A stretch of 64,000 bases of DNA from Argopecten irradians (taxonomy: Eukaryota > Mollusca > Bivalvia > Pectinida > Pectinidae). Position 1 is the first letter of the stretch. Each line of letters begins with the position of its first letter. The position numbers and the translations under genes were made by a program. Shown here one piece after another: positions 47,901 to 60,900 of the stretch. The stretch covers positions 31,485,528-31,549,527 of the forward strand of contig NC_091142.1 of NCBI RefSeq assembly GCF_041381155.1, read 5' to 3'. The notes beneath the pieces were generated by a model that was not told the DNA's origin, ran no database searches, and was given only the letters and a program-made list of their open reading frames with translations.

Positions 47901-49241
47901 GTAATAGCTCATACTATATTACTCTTTCACATATCATAGGAATGGCTGCCAGAAGAAAATGAGGAGAGTTCGATTGAAGAATTTAGCTTGGAACATAAAG
48001 GGATATCCCAAACGATTACAAGCATAGACGTGCACGATATCGCAATCGAAAACGTGGTATGTGATTTGTCAGGCTTTAGATGTGTGTTTCAATTAAACGA
48101 TTACTGGAATTCTATATTTAAATCCATTATATATGAGTTAAAAACTCAATTGAAATGGCATGTTGTATCATATAACTATCGACTTTAGAATTTATAATTG
48201 TTGTTAATTGATGAAAATAACGTTTAAAAAAGTCCTTTTAGTATCTAAATATTTTGGACGTGTATACATGTATAGCATGGTATGATTTGGTTCTTTTTAG
48301 GAGAGGGGGTTTAATTCCACGTTTCGAGTGTTCCACATTACCGGATGGGATAGAAACTCTTCATTCCCTAAGGATTCTTCAGTCTTGCTTCAGCTGCTAG
48401 AGTTAATTGACAGCCGACGTAAATCAGACGACACCAAACCAACGGTGGTTATGTGTCGGTATGTCATGGGAACGAATGCATTTCATCGTTTTATATTATC
48501 CGTATTAACTTTCTATATAAGGAACCGTGATAACCGAGTAGTGAAAGTTAATTTCTGAAGTTTTTCACTTCTATGTTTTCGTGTGAATGTAGAACAACCG
48601 TCAGATGCTAACGACACATTATTGTTATATGTATTTAAGAAATGAATTTTAAAGGGCGTATAACGAGCATGCTGATTAATGATGTTAAGCCTACCCTCTA
48701 AATGTTTTGAAAGGTTCGTCGATATCATATAATTCATGTCAGAGAAGAAAAATAAGATTCTACAATGTTACAGAGACGGGTATTCTCAGAGTGGACTGTT
48801 CTGCTGTATCAGCAATGCCAGAGACCAAATGAAGTGTGACGAAGAAGTGGATATATATCAAATAGCACGTCAGCTGCTCGTTCGACGGCCGGCATTTTTA
48901 ATCAATTTCGTATGTATATCGTATGTAGAGTATAGCTATACTTAATTAGAAAATAAAAATAAACACCATTCATCACTACCGAATACATTGTTAATATCAA
49001 ATCAATATAGTGGTTTCTACATAAGTGGTGTCGTCCGAAAATGGAACCAATAGACATATTACATCATGTTCAACATACGTATGCATATTAAAAGAAAAGA
49101 AAATTACAATCATCCGCAAATTCTTATTGAGAAAATTCAAACTTTTTACAAAACTCATTTATTCCATTTCAGGATCAATACCGTTATTGTTACAACATAA
49201 TCAAAGACTATCTTGATACTGCGGATGTTTACGTTAATTAA
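40362..49241 (+). CDS. Receptor-type protein tyrosine phosphatase, 3' 568 codons (5' end missing)
   Basis: This gene encodes the cytoplasmic half of a receptor tyrosine phosphatase: a short juxtamembrane stretch ([15 protein letters not shown]), a catalytic D1 domain and a degenerate D2 domain, ending at TAA 49239-49241. Sixteen exons chain in frame with GT-AG introns; they are listed under the two domain entries. D1 dephosphorylates phosphotyrosine at the inner membrane face, while D2 normally regulates. The first exon can start at 40362 (phase 1) or 40369 (phase 2). The ectodomain and transmembrane exons should lie upstream but the N gap intervenes. A possible poly(A) signal AATAAA is at 49819-49824. 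The ectodomain type, and so the subfamily, cannot be told from this part alone. Confidence 0.85.
40824..40910 (+). repeat. 29-bp tandem repeat, three units
   Basis: aaatgtatatagcaaagtaa followed by tgataata is repeated three times with few changes, inside the intron between 40778 and 40956, close before the acceptor. Confidence 0.75.
41095..41300 (-). repeat. Dispersed intronic repeat R2, inverted copy
   Basis: The reverse complement shows ttagcgctgtgcatgaatta and gtagcgcagatgtgaacaat, matching 32210-32445 in the same order. It lies in the phosphatase intron between 41032 and 41436. Confidence 0.6.
42148..42330. mobile_element. Foldback element F2
   Basis: aattcacgtaccacgtgata on the left pairs with tatcacgtggtacgtgattt on the right. 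gtttgtgcgg and tggtgatggaa also pair inside, giving arms of about 60-70 bp. A degenerate relative is at 58450-58545. Confidence 0.6.
46198..49241 (+). CDS. RPTP D2 domain exons, catalytically dead
   Basis: Exons 46198-46297, 46790-46863, 47354-47479, 47940-48056, 48301-48458, 48774-48909, 49173-49241. Family landmarks remain: [53 protein letters not shown] and [14 protein letters not shown]. The WPD loop has become [10 protein letters not shown], and the signature reads [12 protein letters not shown], keeping Cys but with Gln where the essential Arg should be. D2 is thus a pseudophosphatase. The acceptor of the 46198 exon (taataag) has a weak pyrimidine tract. Confidence 0.85.
46399..46746 (-). 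mobile_element. MITE family M1, copy 4 (inverted)
   Basis: Ends cgatgctccatcgcc and ggcggtgtagcatttttaa; internal gttacaaaagtaacttattt and aattgcgccccctgaaaaa. It lies in the intron just before the exon at 46790. Confidence 0.6.
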
Positions 49242-49244
49242 GTC

Positions 49245-50116
49245 TTAAGATTTACTGCCAATGGATCTGAACAACTCGTACAGACAATATATCTTATAGA
49301 CTTAATAAGCGGATACACAATAACATGGATATAAAATGCATGGAAACAAAGAAGTATCTGACCAAATGAATGGCAACCTCGTATACGTTAGCAGGTTTGT
49401 GGATTCCCGGATACAACCGACGTTACGCATACTGTAGTGTTGGGCGGAATAACAGACAGGACAAAGAAATATGTTTACGTGACGTTATGATGGCAAGAAG
49501 ATAACGAATTTATATGTATCCTAATTAGTGATTCCCTGAATGTTAACATGCTTATATTGCATACAGGAAAATGAAATGTGCTTATGTGACGTACTGACAA
49601 CAAGTAGGTAACCTCTTAATCTATATATACTGATTAGTGACTCCATACTTGTTACCTGGTAACGAAAATGCTAACGACATTATCACCCCCTATGTATACA
49701 ATCGGCTGTTACATTATCCGATGAGAGACTGGGTTCAAATATACGCTTATAACAAATGAATTTTATGTTACTACATTTATACAACAGATTGCATCCTGGA
49801 TACACAATATATCTCTTGAATAAATAAACATTTATACACATTTGTACTTGGAAACCAATGGCGTTATTAGGGTAATAACAAAGATGACAAAGAAATATGT
49901 TTACATGAAGGTATGCCAAAAAAGATACTAGCATATAATATATATGTTCTTTTCTCATTGGTTAATACACGGTCATGTGGAGTTTGAAATATAGCATATC
50001 GACTAGGTGTTTCCATTTTAGGCACATCGAGCAAATATATATAACGTCTGTGACGGCATTACCTAAACGCTGAGTTATTCAGGGTGACGTACTGTAGCCA
50101 TCGTTCTTCTTGTAAT
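49245..50116. other. Probable 3' untranslated and intergenic DNA
   Basis: No coding signal. A phrase around 49440-49500 (aacagacaggacaaagaaat, atgtttacgtgacg) recurs diverged near 49875-49910, suggesting a local duplication. The AATAAA at 49819 may end the phosphatase transcript. Confidence 0.35.
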
Positions 50117-50440
50117 GAAAGATGATTCACCGCTGACGAATGGCAATTGGCAAACCAGGATCAGACTAATTAGTTTTTTTCTTCAGTTACAAAACTTACC
50201 TATTTCACACCATTACGATCATTGAGAAGTTTGATCTTCTTTTTTACTTCAAAATAAAAATATTAAAAATATCAATTACATCCCGAAAAGTATCCGTGTC
50301 ACTTTGTCGTATATGGAATAAAGAAGTACTGGTTGCACTTATACCAAGAACAAAATATATTATTTTATATGAATTTGGTGCTGATTTGACACATATATAC
50401 ACGATTAAACATCAGTTATTGTTCATCTTTTGACATCTAA
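50117..50440 (-). mobile_element. MITE family M1, copy 5 (inverted, decayed)
   Basis: Starts gaaagatgattcaccgctga; internal tcagttacaaaacttaccta, caattacatcccgaaaagta and acgattaaacatcagttatt match the other copies in order. The right terminal repeat is lost. Confidence 0.55.
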
Positions 50441-50711
50441 TATATGACCTTTGATTCGGTCCATATGATGGTATAACGACTTAGCAAAATATAGCATAAA
50501 TATAATTGAAATTTAGGTATATTATGTTTTCCTTAACAAATCAAAGTTTGTACATTTGAAATTAAAAAAAAAAATTTAACGAAATATTTTTTTTTCAAAA
50601 ACTGTTTCTGAAATCAAGCTTAGTAACTGGCCAACCCCCCAATATAAAAGCACGGGACACTTGACACACTGCAAATAACAATGTCAAATTGAAAATAAAC
50701 ATTGCACTCAC

Positions 50712-50781
50712 CTGGCAATATTTCATTGAAGTAATAGGTGAATGTGTTGTCAGCTATATCCCAACATATGTCCAATACGAA
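50712..50781 (-). CDS. Candidate minus-strand internal exon, 70 bp
   Basis: On the minus strand an acceptor (tgttttattag) is followed by an open 70-bp block reading FVLDICWDIADNTFTYYFNE-I-L-P and a consensus donor (CCAG|GTGAGT). The amino-acid composition looks coding but the family was not recognised and no partner exon was found. Chance remains quite possible. Confidence 0.25.
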
Positions 50782-50799
50782 CTAATAAAACAATTCAAT

Positions 50800-52344
50800 A
50801 TAACACTAAGTTTTACACGTACATGTACATCGACACGTGTGTATCCTTGATAGTTGTCGCTCGTTCGGGTCAGGTACGTAGTCACGTGTATATGGTCAGT
50901 TGAGTGCAGCGAGTACGATGACATACGTTGAGATATGTGGACGGATTATTGTTTGGGATTTCTATTCACTTGCGTTGAAATTTTATTTTGAGAAACATCC
51001 AAATGACAACTTAGAGGAGTTGAAATGTTTCTAAAAAAGTCCCATATAGTTATACCGGTGAGGGTTTTGTTTACCTATTTGTAGGTGATATATACTGTGG
51101 ACTGCTAGGTGTATAAGTATATGAATGAGCGCACGTGTGTCGATTCACGCGCTTTATATAGGGGTCGGTGAGTCGTCGGAATGTAAAACAAAAATGGCTG
51201 TCCTCAACGGGGAATATCTCATAAACGATTCTTGAACAACGAGTATACTTATTTAAAAAAAAATAATTTTAATAATAATTTTAACTTGCATTGTCAGCTT
51301 TAATTTAAAACATGAACGATATAGACATCAAAACAAAATTAATTTCGTATGAAAAGGCATTAAAACATTTCATAGCTACATATGCAGACGTTTTAATCTT
51401 TTTGGGGTATTTTTCTTCCACTGTGGAATGTGTTATGTCATCGGTGGCAGTATAAAGGCGACCGCGTTCCGCCATTTGGAGCGTTACCCATCTGCAAAAG
51501 ATTTGGATGCAATACGCGCGCGGTGTCCAAAAAGGGGAACAGAAATTATCTCAGAAAGAGAAATACCATATTTTATTCATACCGAAAATGCCATTTGATG
51601 AACCAAATAAATTTGTCGACTGATTGAATTGTTAGCATGAAGTTTATTTTAAAACTAATTTGTTTCTTCTACGTACTTCTTTTAAAGGGACTAAATCGCT
51701 AAAAAATCATGTAATAAAAGATAAAAAGAGTTATAGGACTAAAATTAATTGTAAAAGTTGTGTACTTTGTGTTAATAACAATATTTAAAAGTTTGTATAA
51801 CAATTTTGTTCAAAATGGAGAAAAACTGAAAATAAATAGGACCGACCTAGTCACTATTTCATATTATTATCTTTCGGCGAGTGTAAACAACCCCTATGTG
51901 CATGCGCGACGCGTGAACATTCCAAACATCCGATCGAAGGAAATTTCATCTGTCTAATGGACATATCTACTATCGACTGAAAACACAAATTTATCGACTA
52001 CAGGTTCCTGATTACTGTGTTAATCTAATAAACGTTGAAACGTATGCAAAAGTTTTGTGAAGAGTTTTCTAAGTGTAAATAATCCTATACTGTACAAGTT
52101 TTTGTAGCCATAAAGAAGAGTTTTCATTATATTATATGGTTTTATACTTGCTTTTAAGATAATTTTATTTTCATTTGTCATGTTATTAGGTACTATTACG
52201 CTAAAACTGCCAATATTATTAGGCTTTTAAAAAATGGCCTAATATATAGACTTTATAATAAGGAAAAAATGACGAAAAAACTAATATTATAGGCATGTTT
52301 AGCGGACTAAGTAAGTACGTGTATTTCTTGTATCATTATATCAA
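50800..52344. other. Intergenic, no supported gene
   Basis: Only short frames. One at 51430-51600 has a partly protein-like reading in another frame (GMCYVIGGSIKATAFRHLER) without a recognised domain. Confidence 0.4.
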
Positions 52345-52615
52345 TATTTGACATTCCATATACATTGTATATCCTTAGTTATAATGTCTATCCGTCTAAT
52401 GGGCATTCCCTATATATCTCTAGTTATAGTCTTTGTCCGTCTAATGGACTTTCCTTATATAGCCCTAGCTTATAATATATATCCGTCTAATGGAAATTCC
52501 CTATATATCCTTAGTTATAGTGTCTATCCGTCTAATGGGCATTCCCTATATATACCTAGTTATAGTCTCTATCCGTCTAATGGACATTCCCCTATATGTC
52601 ACTAGTTATATAACT
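52345..52615 (+). repeat. 45-bp minisatellite, about six units
   Basis: The unit is ccttagttatagtgtctatc followed by cgtctaatgggcattccctatata. Because 45 is a multiple of three, an open frame with a 15-residue period passes through it; it is not a gene. Confidence 0.8.
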
Positions 52616-52879
52616 TTTTTACACCCGATTTACTTAAAAAAAATTAGCCTAACTATATATATATAAATTATATGTGTACTTTTATGTATTCAAAGCAAAA
52701 ATATACTTACATAGACATTGTAGACCTATGTACATATATGTTTGCTTAATAATGTACATGTACACCTGTATTCGTGTATAATATATACATAATTAACGGG
52801 GTGAAAATACCTCTCACTTCTTGTCATATTTCCATCAAATACTCTAAAGCTTCATAGAACTATGCTGTTTTATTTGGCA

Positions 52880-53050
52880 ATGTAGATACAGGGGCGTAGG
52901 AAGCGGGTGTGGGAGGTGGGGGCGGGGTTGGAGGGGGTCAGGGGGGGGGCAAGGACGAGGGCATACATTTCTTGTTTTCGCCGACTGAAATGTTCTAAAA
53001 TTGCACATTTGAAAGAAAAAAGGGTCCTCCTGCACATTTTCGTGAACTAG
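52880..53050. repeat. G-rich repeat fragment
   Basis: ggggcgtaggaagcgggtgt followed by long G runs resembles the gcgtag-type end of the elements at 20302 and 53725, but no second end was found. Confidence 0.35.
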
Positions 53051-53234
53051 ACTTAAAATGTCAATCAGGGGGTTCTACGTACTATTTAAAAAAATGTCTC
53101 TTAAAAGATTCATCTGTTTATATGACTTAGCAAAACAATTAATTCATTATTATTTTGTGTTAAACAACAATGTACCGATGGTGTGAAGCCAGTATGTTCA
53201 GATCGAGTTGCATAGATATGACGGCATTCACAAT

Positions 53235-53725
53235 TACCAAAGTATTATGTTAAGAACGCTTTAAAAATCATTAAAATATATCGTAAAACTCATCACAGCC
53301 ATTCTAAATCTAATATTTTTACCCGGGGGAGACCCTCGGACTTCCTCAAAACACCCAAACCTCGCGCCATCAGGCGCTCCCACATTCATCAAAATGCATC
53401 GTAAAATTCTAAATCGTAATATTTTTTCTCGTAGGAGATTGTCGCCCCCCCCCCCCCAACACCAAAATATCGCACCTTTGGCGCTAGCATGGCAATTTGC
53501 GTATTCATTAGTTTCCGTTTATCGACGCCACTGTCTATAAATGTGTACAAGGATTCTACTCAACGATATATGAAAAAAGTTTATAAAGTATATATGGTTG
53601 TGTGTTGAATTAAAGAATCAATCTCCTCCTGCGGGTGCGGGGCGAGGAGGGGGGTCCAAATATTGAGGACCTTTGCACCCCCCCCCCCCCCACATTACGT
53701 TTCTTTCTACGCCACTGAGATACGC
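53235..53725 (-). repeat. Dispersed repeat family R1, inverted copy
   Basis: The reverse complement matches 3555-3950: cagtggcgtagaaag end, poly-G, acacaaccatatatac, caaggat/tgtacac phrase, tggtgttgggg, and repeated atggctg...gagtttt units. C runs at 53449-53458 and 53680-53693 are likely length-error spots. Confidence 0.65.
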
Positions 53726-54261
53726 TGTAAATGTATCGGCTATTACGCTTAATCAGGCCAATGTAACCGATAAAATATAAGTTGCCTCTTAGTGGTGTTA
53801 TTACATCTATATCCATTAGCCGGATGAGATTTTCAGCGACCTCGATTCAGAACTCGAAGATGCACTCGGTTCTTTCCGTTGTAAACATTCAATGCCGACA
53901 GATACAATTTCTTGTTGTGTTTGGCGATATTTTAACGTTGATAAACATTGCCAATAGTTCAAATTAAATGTTGTAATTTTGAAAACTTTCTAATTTCAGG
54001 TATAAGAACGTTTGAAGGAAGTCAAAAACCCTAAGAAATCTATGTAAATATAATGATTTAGTAACTTTAAGAAGGATGATCTGAAAAAACAACAACAATG
54101 AAGTTATACCGCTGCATGAAATTGTTCGGTGTTTCATTTTACAAGTATGTAATTAATCTTTATTCTTTTTCATACTAAATCCTACATTCTGTTTGGTAGA
54201 TTAATTTTCTTCATACAATCATGAAGAAAAAACATCCGAGAATGCTGTGAAAACCCGACGT

Positions 54262-54540
54262 AATCATGACATCACAAAAGAGACGTCAAAGTAGCGTATT
54301 GATTTGGAAAACATAATATATTGGGAAATCAATGGGATAGTACTTTTAACGTTTTTATTTTATCCAGTAGTCTAAAAATTATTTTTATGTATTGATGTCA
54401 CTATTTTTTAACTTCATCGATTTATGAAATAATTGTTTTTGCAAACTTTTGTTAGAATCCGCTGCGCGGATTCACAGAGTTTGCAAACGAAAATTTCTTT
54501 CATACCGCGATGAAGTTAAAAATAGTGGTATCAATGCTTG
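54262..54540. mobile_element. Foldback element F1, copy 2
   Basis: gcgtattgattt, cagtagtct and ttgatgtcac on the left match copy 1 at 24631. The inverted repeat has aacttcatcgatttatgaaa against tttcataccgcgatgaagtt around a perfect gaatccgctgcgcggattc centre. Located about 420 bp before the start of the next gene. Confidence 0.7.
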
Positions 54541-54963
54541 AATGGTATAATTAGCGAGAGGGTCTATAGCTTCCCCACTTTAAGGCTGTTTATATTATCA
54601 GTCTAAGTTTAAGAACTAAGTCTAACACAACAATACTTGTTTTGATCTTTACTTCACTACCTAAACTAAATTAATATTTAGACTTCAAATAAATAATCAA
54701 CAGATTGTTTGGTATACAGAGATGATATCCTAGACGAGTATAGGAACATGTCACAGGTTGAGTGTAAACAACATATCTCTTGTTAACATGAACGGACAAT
54801 GCAATCGATTTTAAATGCAAGCGTGTGTGTATAAATTGCGTATATTATCGATTGTTGAAAAAAGGGTATGTGATAACGTATGTACTGGGAAGCAACCGAA
54901 CAATTTCTTTTTATAGAACATTAAAAACACACTATACTTCCTTGTTGAGTTGAAGCCAATAAA

Positions 54964-57900
54964 ATGGCGACAGGACATAATGGTTTAAGAGGATATGTAC
55001 TTATTATTTTCGCTGTATTGAGGTCAAGTGTATCTGAAAGTAAGTATCAATAAACGTCGGTAAGTAATAAGAAATAGCACTTTAGGATTGTTTATAATGA
55101 TCAGAAAATACTACATTTTGACTTGATAACAATGATTATTTCATTGCTGTGTTGTTAAAGCATCCATATAATGGAGGTCATATTATGCCGATTATGTCAC
55201 ATTTTACGGAAATTCCGTGTTGTTTCAATCAGTTTACAAATGTAACTGATAAACAGAAATGTATGTCATTTCTAATCTACGAAGATGTTGAAAATATGGC
55301 ATCAAAGATATGGCTTTTGGAAAGGGCATACTGCTTATAGAGTAACTTATCTTATTCAATGAAAATGTATATTAATGTATACATTATAATGGTTTTGTAA
55401 TGAATTATTCTTCCCAAGATCAGGAAAAATTGGAGTACCAGTTTTGAATAAGGAATGCTAGTTTTCCCTCACCAGCAATAAGGCCTTGTCAATAAATAAT
55501 TAAATGGCGTAGAGACATGATATTGATTCGTTTTTTTAATCAGAATTGGCTTCTCATCTACATAGTATGGTCTATATCATACCATGTACATAACATTATT
55601 TGAGAAATAATTAAGATATATAATGATACTTTTATTCAACCTTTTTTTAAATAAAATAAAAAATGCATATCTATACATTTGTTTTACAAAGGATCTATCA
55701 TGTTTTTGGCACGGAGCTATTTTATCATCATCTATTATGTTCTATTCATATTTGTTTTAATTGATGCACTGGTAGAAATTCATATTTGCAAGTGTTTTAA
55801 ACATCATTTTGAGTATAATTTTACTATATTGTTCTCTTTTTCTTTCAAGTAAACAAAACAATATATTTTAACTTGTTATAACACTATCTTATATTGGGTC
55901 AGTAGCATGCTTGGATGAAGTGCTACCAATTCGCTCAAATAAATAACCACGTCCTTGATGTAAGATCATAGGCGAAATCTTTAAATGACTTTAAACTGTG
56001 TGCTGTTATTATTTCATAATCTGGTTAAATATCGCCCCCCCCCCCTTTTTTTTAGAGGAACACCAAGATTTATATATCTTCGTTAATTTCCTTCCTTTCA
56101 TGCATCGCACTTTTACACTTGTCACCCACTATTAAAATCTCGAGATTTGTATCAATAATGAATCAACAATCCATTATCATTAAGGACAAAACATTCATTT
56201 CGACAGCCATTTTCAATGGTGACATACCAATGCTAATAACGTCAAAATAAGCGGATGACAGTTTATGCGCAGACCAACGCCAACTGCGTTTGACAAAGCA
56301 TGCCATAACTGCGCTAATAGAGTAGCAGCACCTACATGGATATTATCTTACCTCAGTGTGACCTAATGTAACGTACCGTAGCGTGAATAAACGTGTCTGA
56401 GCGTGATTTAACGTAGCTGGGTTTTAAATTTTAAACAATCATGCACAAAATTGTGGTACGCTAGTCGAGGTTTGATACGCTTAATAATAAATAAACGTTG
56501 CACCGCCTGCTTCAACCCGCATAAATCGTAAGCTATACCACGTTAAAATTCATTATTCTACAATTCCACGGTGAGGAAGATTATTTGCCAAACTTATAAT
56601 CATACCAAGAGGTATGCTATGCCATTTCACCAAAAAATATAAAACCTTTTATTATGATAATTTAAACTGTATAAGACATGGTATCTACGCGATTAAGCAA
56701 GTGCGAAAAAAAGGTTGACTTTAAATCAGACTAGAACATACTATATCGTTGCTTTGGTATATGCCAGGTAATGCTATAGATAATTAAGATACTAATTTAG
56801 CCATGTATGTGTAGGGCAATCATAATCTGCATTTTATTCCTACTTCCCAGAACACAATGCTATGATCTAAGCTATATAAATTACTCCGTGCTTTGTAGCG
56901 TCACTTTGGCCTGGATAGATAAATATAAATGTATATCCAAGCAGCCATGCTAGCTTGGAGGTATAGTAAATTGTATTCCAATGACATATCTAAAGTGAAT
57001 AGTTGGGAAAAGAAAACCAGTCTAAATGCGTTCATTGGCCTTCCAAACGTTCTCACATATTAATACGACGGTCAAGTTCTGCTTAGTTTCCCAGTTCTGA
57101 CCATTAAAGTACAGAAAAATTTGAAAGCATTGAAAGCGAGGCTGCGTGGAAATGTAACCACGGACATATATCAAAACCATCAGGTTTGGTAAATTAAGCT
57201 GCAAAATCATTCAAATGTTTTTATCTATGTTTAGATGGAAACATACCAGCAAAAATCTTTTTTAGATTACTAAAAACATTGTAAAAAATGTGTTAAAAGA
57301 AATGGTACAACTTGGCTTCATAGTCTGAACTTATGTACTCAGTTCACTGTACTAGTCTTGTAAAATTAAAACCTATGCATTGTAAGCACATGTATTGTAT
57401 TTCTGGAAATGTTGGTAATTTTTGGTGGTGACTAACATATTAAAAGATCTACTTGATTCGTGAGTATGAAACATATAGCACATAAAACTTAATAGCTAAA
57501 GTTGAAAATATGAATTGTTTTTTCACACTACATATATATCACCTGTTTTCGGTTTGCTTGTTGAAATTCAGGGATGTAGTTGGTTGCGAGTTCCTTATTC
57601 TGTTTAACTTAAACGGAACTAGGAACCAGACCCAATTTCCGTTTAAGCTAAAAGAAAAAACTTCAGCCCTTCTCTTTTAATATCAATTGCGTGACCCATG
57701 GCCCCAGTATAGCAAATCTAGATATGTCACAGACATGTGTGCATACGTATACAAAGAAACGTGTCCGATTTTAATTTTCTTAAAAGGTGTTTGTGCCCTA
57801 CATGTAATGGGACGAAAAAAATACATAGTTTTTTCTTATGTAGTTTATTAAGCTGTGAAAATTATCCAAAGGCATCGACAAACATACATACAACTTTATA

Positions 57901-60900
57901 AATATTCATATACATTTGTATCTTACATATCTTTTATGCACTGTAATAATTCTTGTTTCATGCTTTATGTATATTTACATGAAATATATTTGAAAAGGTC
58001 ACTTTAAAATTACTAATATCATAGTAAAAATCTTAAATGCAATTGTAGACCACAACCTGTGTATGTAAGTATTGTCATTCTTATGATATTGATAACTGTT
58101 TAAAAATAAAACTCTTCTTGATCTGTGAGCATAACGATTAAATACAACTTTTACCAGGTCTGGTTTGGACTTATAGACCATAAGTGCCTTATTTAGCTTT
58201 AGAAAAAAAATATTATAGTAAATATGGTGTTCTGTTAATCCTACGCATAGAAACTTTGCTTTAGATAAAAAAAACAACAACATAATAACAGGTAACCTAG
58301 AGTAACAAAAGTCTCCGAATCTAAACCGCATGTATGCCTGGCAATACTACAAGTAATACTAATGTTCATGTTTGTAGAATAAATGGTTATTTTAACACAA
58401 TTTTTAGAAACTCGAGTGTACTTTTTATACTTGGTGTGACGCATCCTTCTTTGTGCGACTTTTTAAGTGAAATGTTTGTGCGGGATTGTGCTATCACCAC
58501 TGGAAAAACTTGTCCCGCACTAACGTTATTGGGTATCACGTGAATTAGTCCAATTGTATAAAACTGCTATTTTGTAGTGACATCAATACTTATGATTGGT
58601 ATTTATCCAGGTAATGTTGCCATTCTGGGAACCACTCAGCAGAGCAGTAATCACGACTCCCTTTGGGTAGCAGAGAAAGCTGTGGATGGCTGTGTACGCA
58701 CAGACATTGAATCTGGTTGCTGTTCGCACACGCTGGACATTAAATTAAAAAAAGCCTGGTGGAGAGTGGATTTAGGAATGCTCATAACAATTAATGCTAT
58801 CACAATATACTACCGAGGTAATTCCTAATATAGCTGATCTTCGGTCTATTGTAAGCAAACGATGCTTCTAGACCATCTTGACTGTCATCACTGGTGTCCT
58901 ACAATGTATATGTAATATTGATGTTACAATGGTCGATTGGGTTTATATTCACAAACCACAAAACCATGTTCTTCTCTGTCTTTCATTTATTCTGGTATGA
59001 AAACCCTACAACAACAGACAATCATATATCAGACATACATATATAACGGACTGACTGACAAGGGACATAACTCGTGCATACATACTACCGATAACAGAGC
59101 TAATATAAACTTATACAATATACACTACCATTAACAAATCTCGAAGTACGGTTAAATATAAGTATTTCAACATTTCAGAATATCTATATATTTATATAAA
59201 TAGACTAATTTCATCTTTGAATGGGTAATGTTACATTCATTAATAAACAACTACATAGCATAATAATCATTTAACACTAATAGCAAATAATACAAAATAA
59301 TAACTCACCCCACACATCGTGCGGAGGTTTCCAGAAAGGGCGAATTATAGCCTATAAGATGTTATGTGAAATAGCTGGCACATTTGCTTTAACACTTAGA
59401 CATACTAATTGAATTCAACAGATGCATATGTATAAATGAATCTGTATAACTTAGAAACCTTATAATTGATAATTAATTCTCAAGATCAAGATATAGCTGT
59501 GATCCGACCATTTAAAACACTTTTCAATCCTTATATGTATTACAGTACAACATTAGCGTACTTTTTATACAAAATCAGTTCCAGTAATTCTAGTCAGTTT
59601 GTGATATCACAAAAACAATATGTAATTACTCAAAAAACAATAATTACCAATCTACGAATTACTTTACAATACATACCTTTGACATGAAAAAATACGACAC
59701 CGCCATACGAGAAATTCGATATCGTAAAAAATGACGTAATTCTGGTAAATGTGACGTCACTTCAGCGGAACTGCATGACGTTTCATTCACCGGAAAGTTA
59801 AAATTCGGGGTCAAGTTAGAAAATGTTCCTTCAAATGTAGAACAAAGTCACGTTATCGTATTGACGCATAAAGCATATCGTATTGAGGGATAAAACACAG
59901 GTTAATCCAGCAGTAGATATGCGGCAGTTGCAGGATACATATAAATGTATCTGTATGAACCAATACTTGATAATTATGTTGTTTGGTTATTTCTAATCAA
60001 AGTTTTAGTTCCTTTTGTCAAATGGGAATAAAACTTTATATCTCCGCATCATTTGATACATATTATAAGAATCCTTCATATGTGTATATGAAGTATAGGA
60101 ATATGTTAACCGAGTGTCATAACATGCTGTTAAAACTGAGGCTTGCTAAGCTATCAACGTTTCATTTTTTAGCTGTGCATTCGATAGGATGCGGAGCTAT
60201 AGTCAGCGCAATTTTCAAACAGCCCTAACATTCCTAAGTGTTTTTTACCTCTCCCTACATATCATTACGCTAGTGCATGAAGTTCTCAAGTATAGTGTTT
60301 TTACAAAACCATGATATTTAAAGTATTTGGATGATTGATGGAAGGTAAATGATTATGCATTGAAGTTCAAAGGGTGTCAATGTGTACCATTTCTAACATA
60401 GAACACGTTTTAAATCTGGCGCTATGATACACAGTGGCCAGGACTCTGCAATCGGTGGCAAGCTAAACACATTGTGGATGTTGAATGACTCCAAATTAGG
60501 CATTTAAGTGAGATAAGCGTTAGCGGCTTTTATATCAGATATAATTAACTGTAATTTAATGCTTACAGGTGTTTATATATGAGGCTGAAAGTAGGGTGTA
60601 TTATCAATTTTAAATGATTATATATAGTTCAGTAGATCTAGCAGAATCTCTTCAGCATCAAATAAAACAAAACACGCCAGTCTTTTCTTTGTTTGAATTT
60701 GGTTGAATACATAAAGTATTCAAATATCAATGATCATTTTAATGAAATGCATGCAGTATATACATAGAGTACTAGATTTCTTATATGACACTGATTACGA
60801 TCATTTATAATCATATTGTGGACGTAATTTAAATTGATATATAATTATATTAAATAGAGGTTTCCCAAAAAGTGACTGTTGTTTATCATGTTTATCAAAC

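Noticed and set aside
51430..51627. Possible zinc-finger-like frame (GMCYVIGG...RCPKRG) in an alternative frame
   Set aside because: Cys and His spacing does not fit THAP or other known fingers; no supporting exons.
52348..52605. Frame with a 15-residue repeat (IRLMG/YPSNG)
   Set aside because: A 45-bp minisatellite stays in frame by arithmetic; there is no start context or partner exon.
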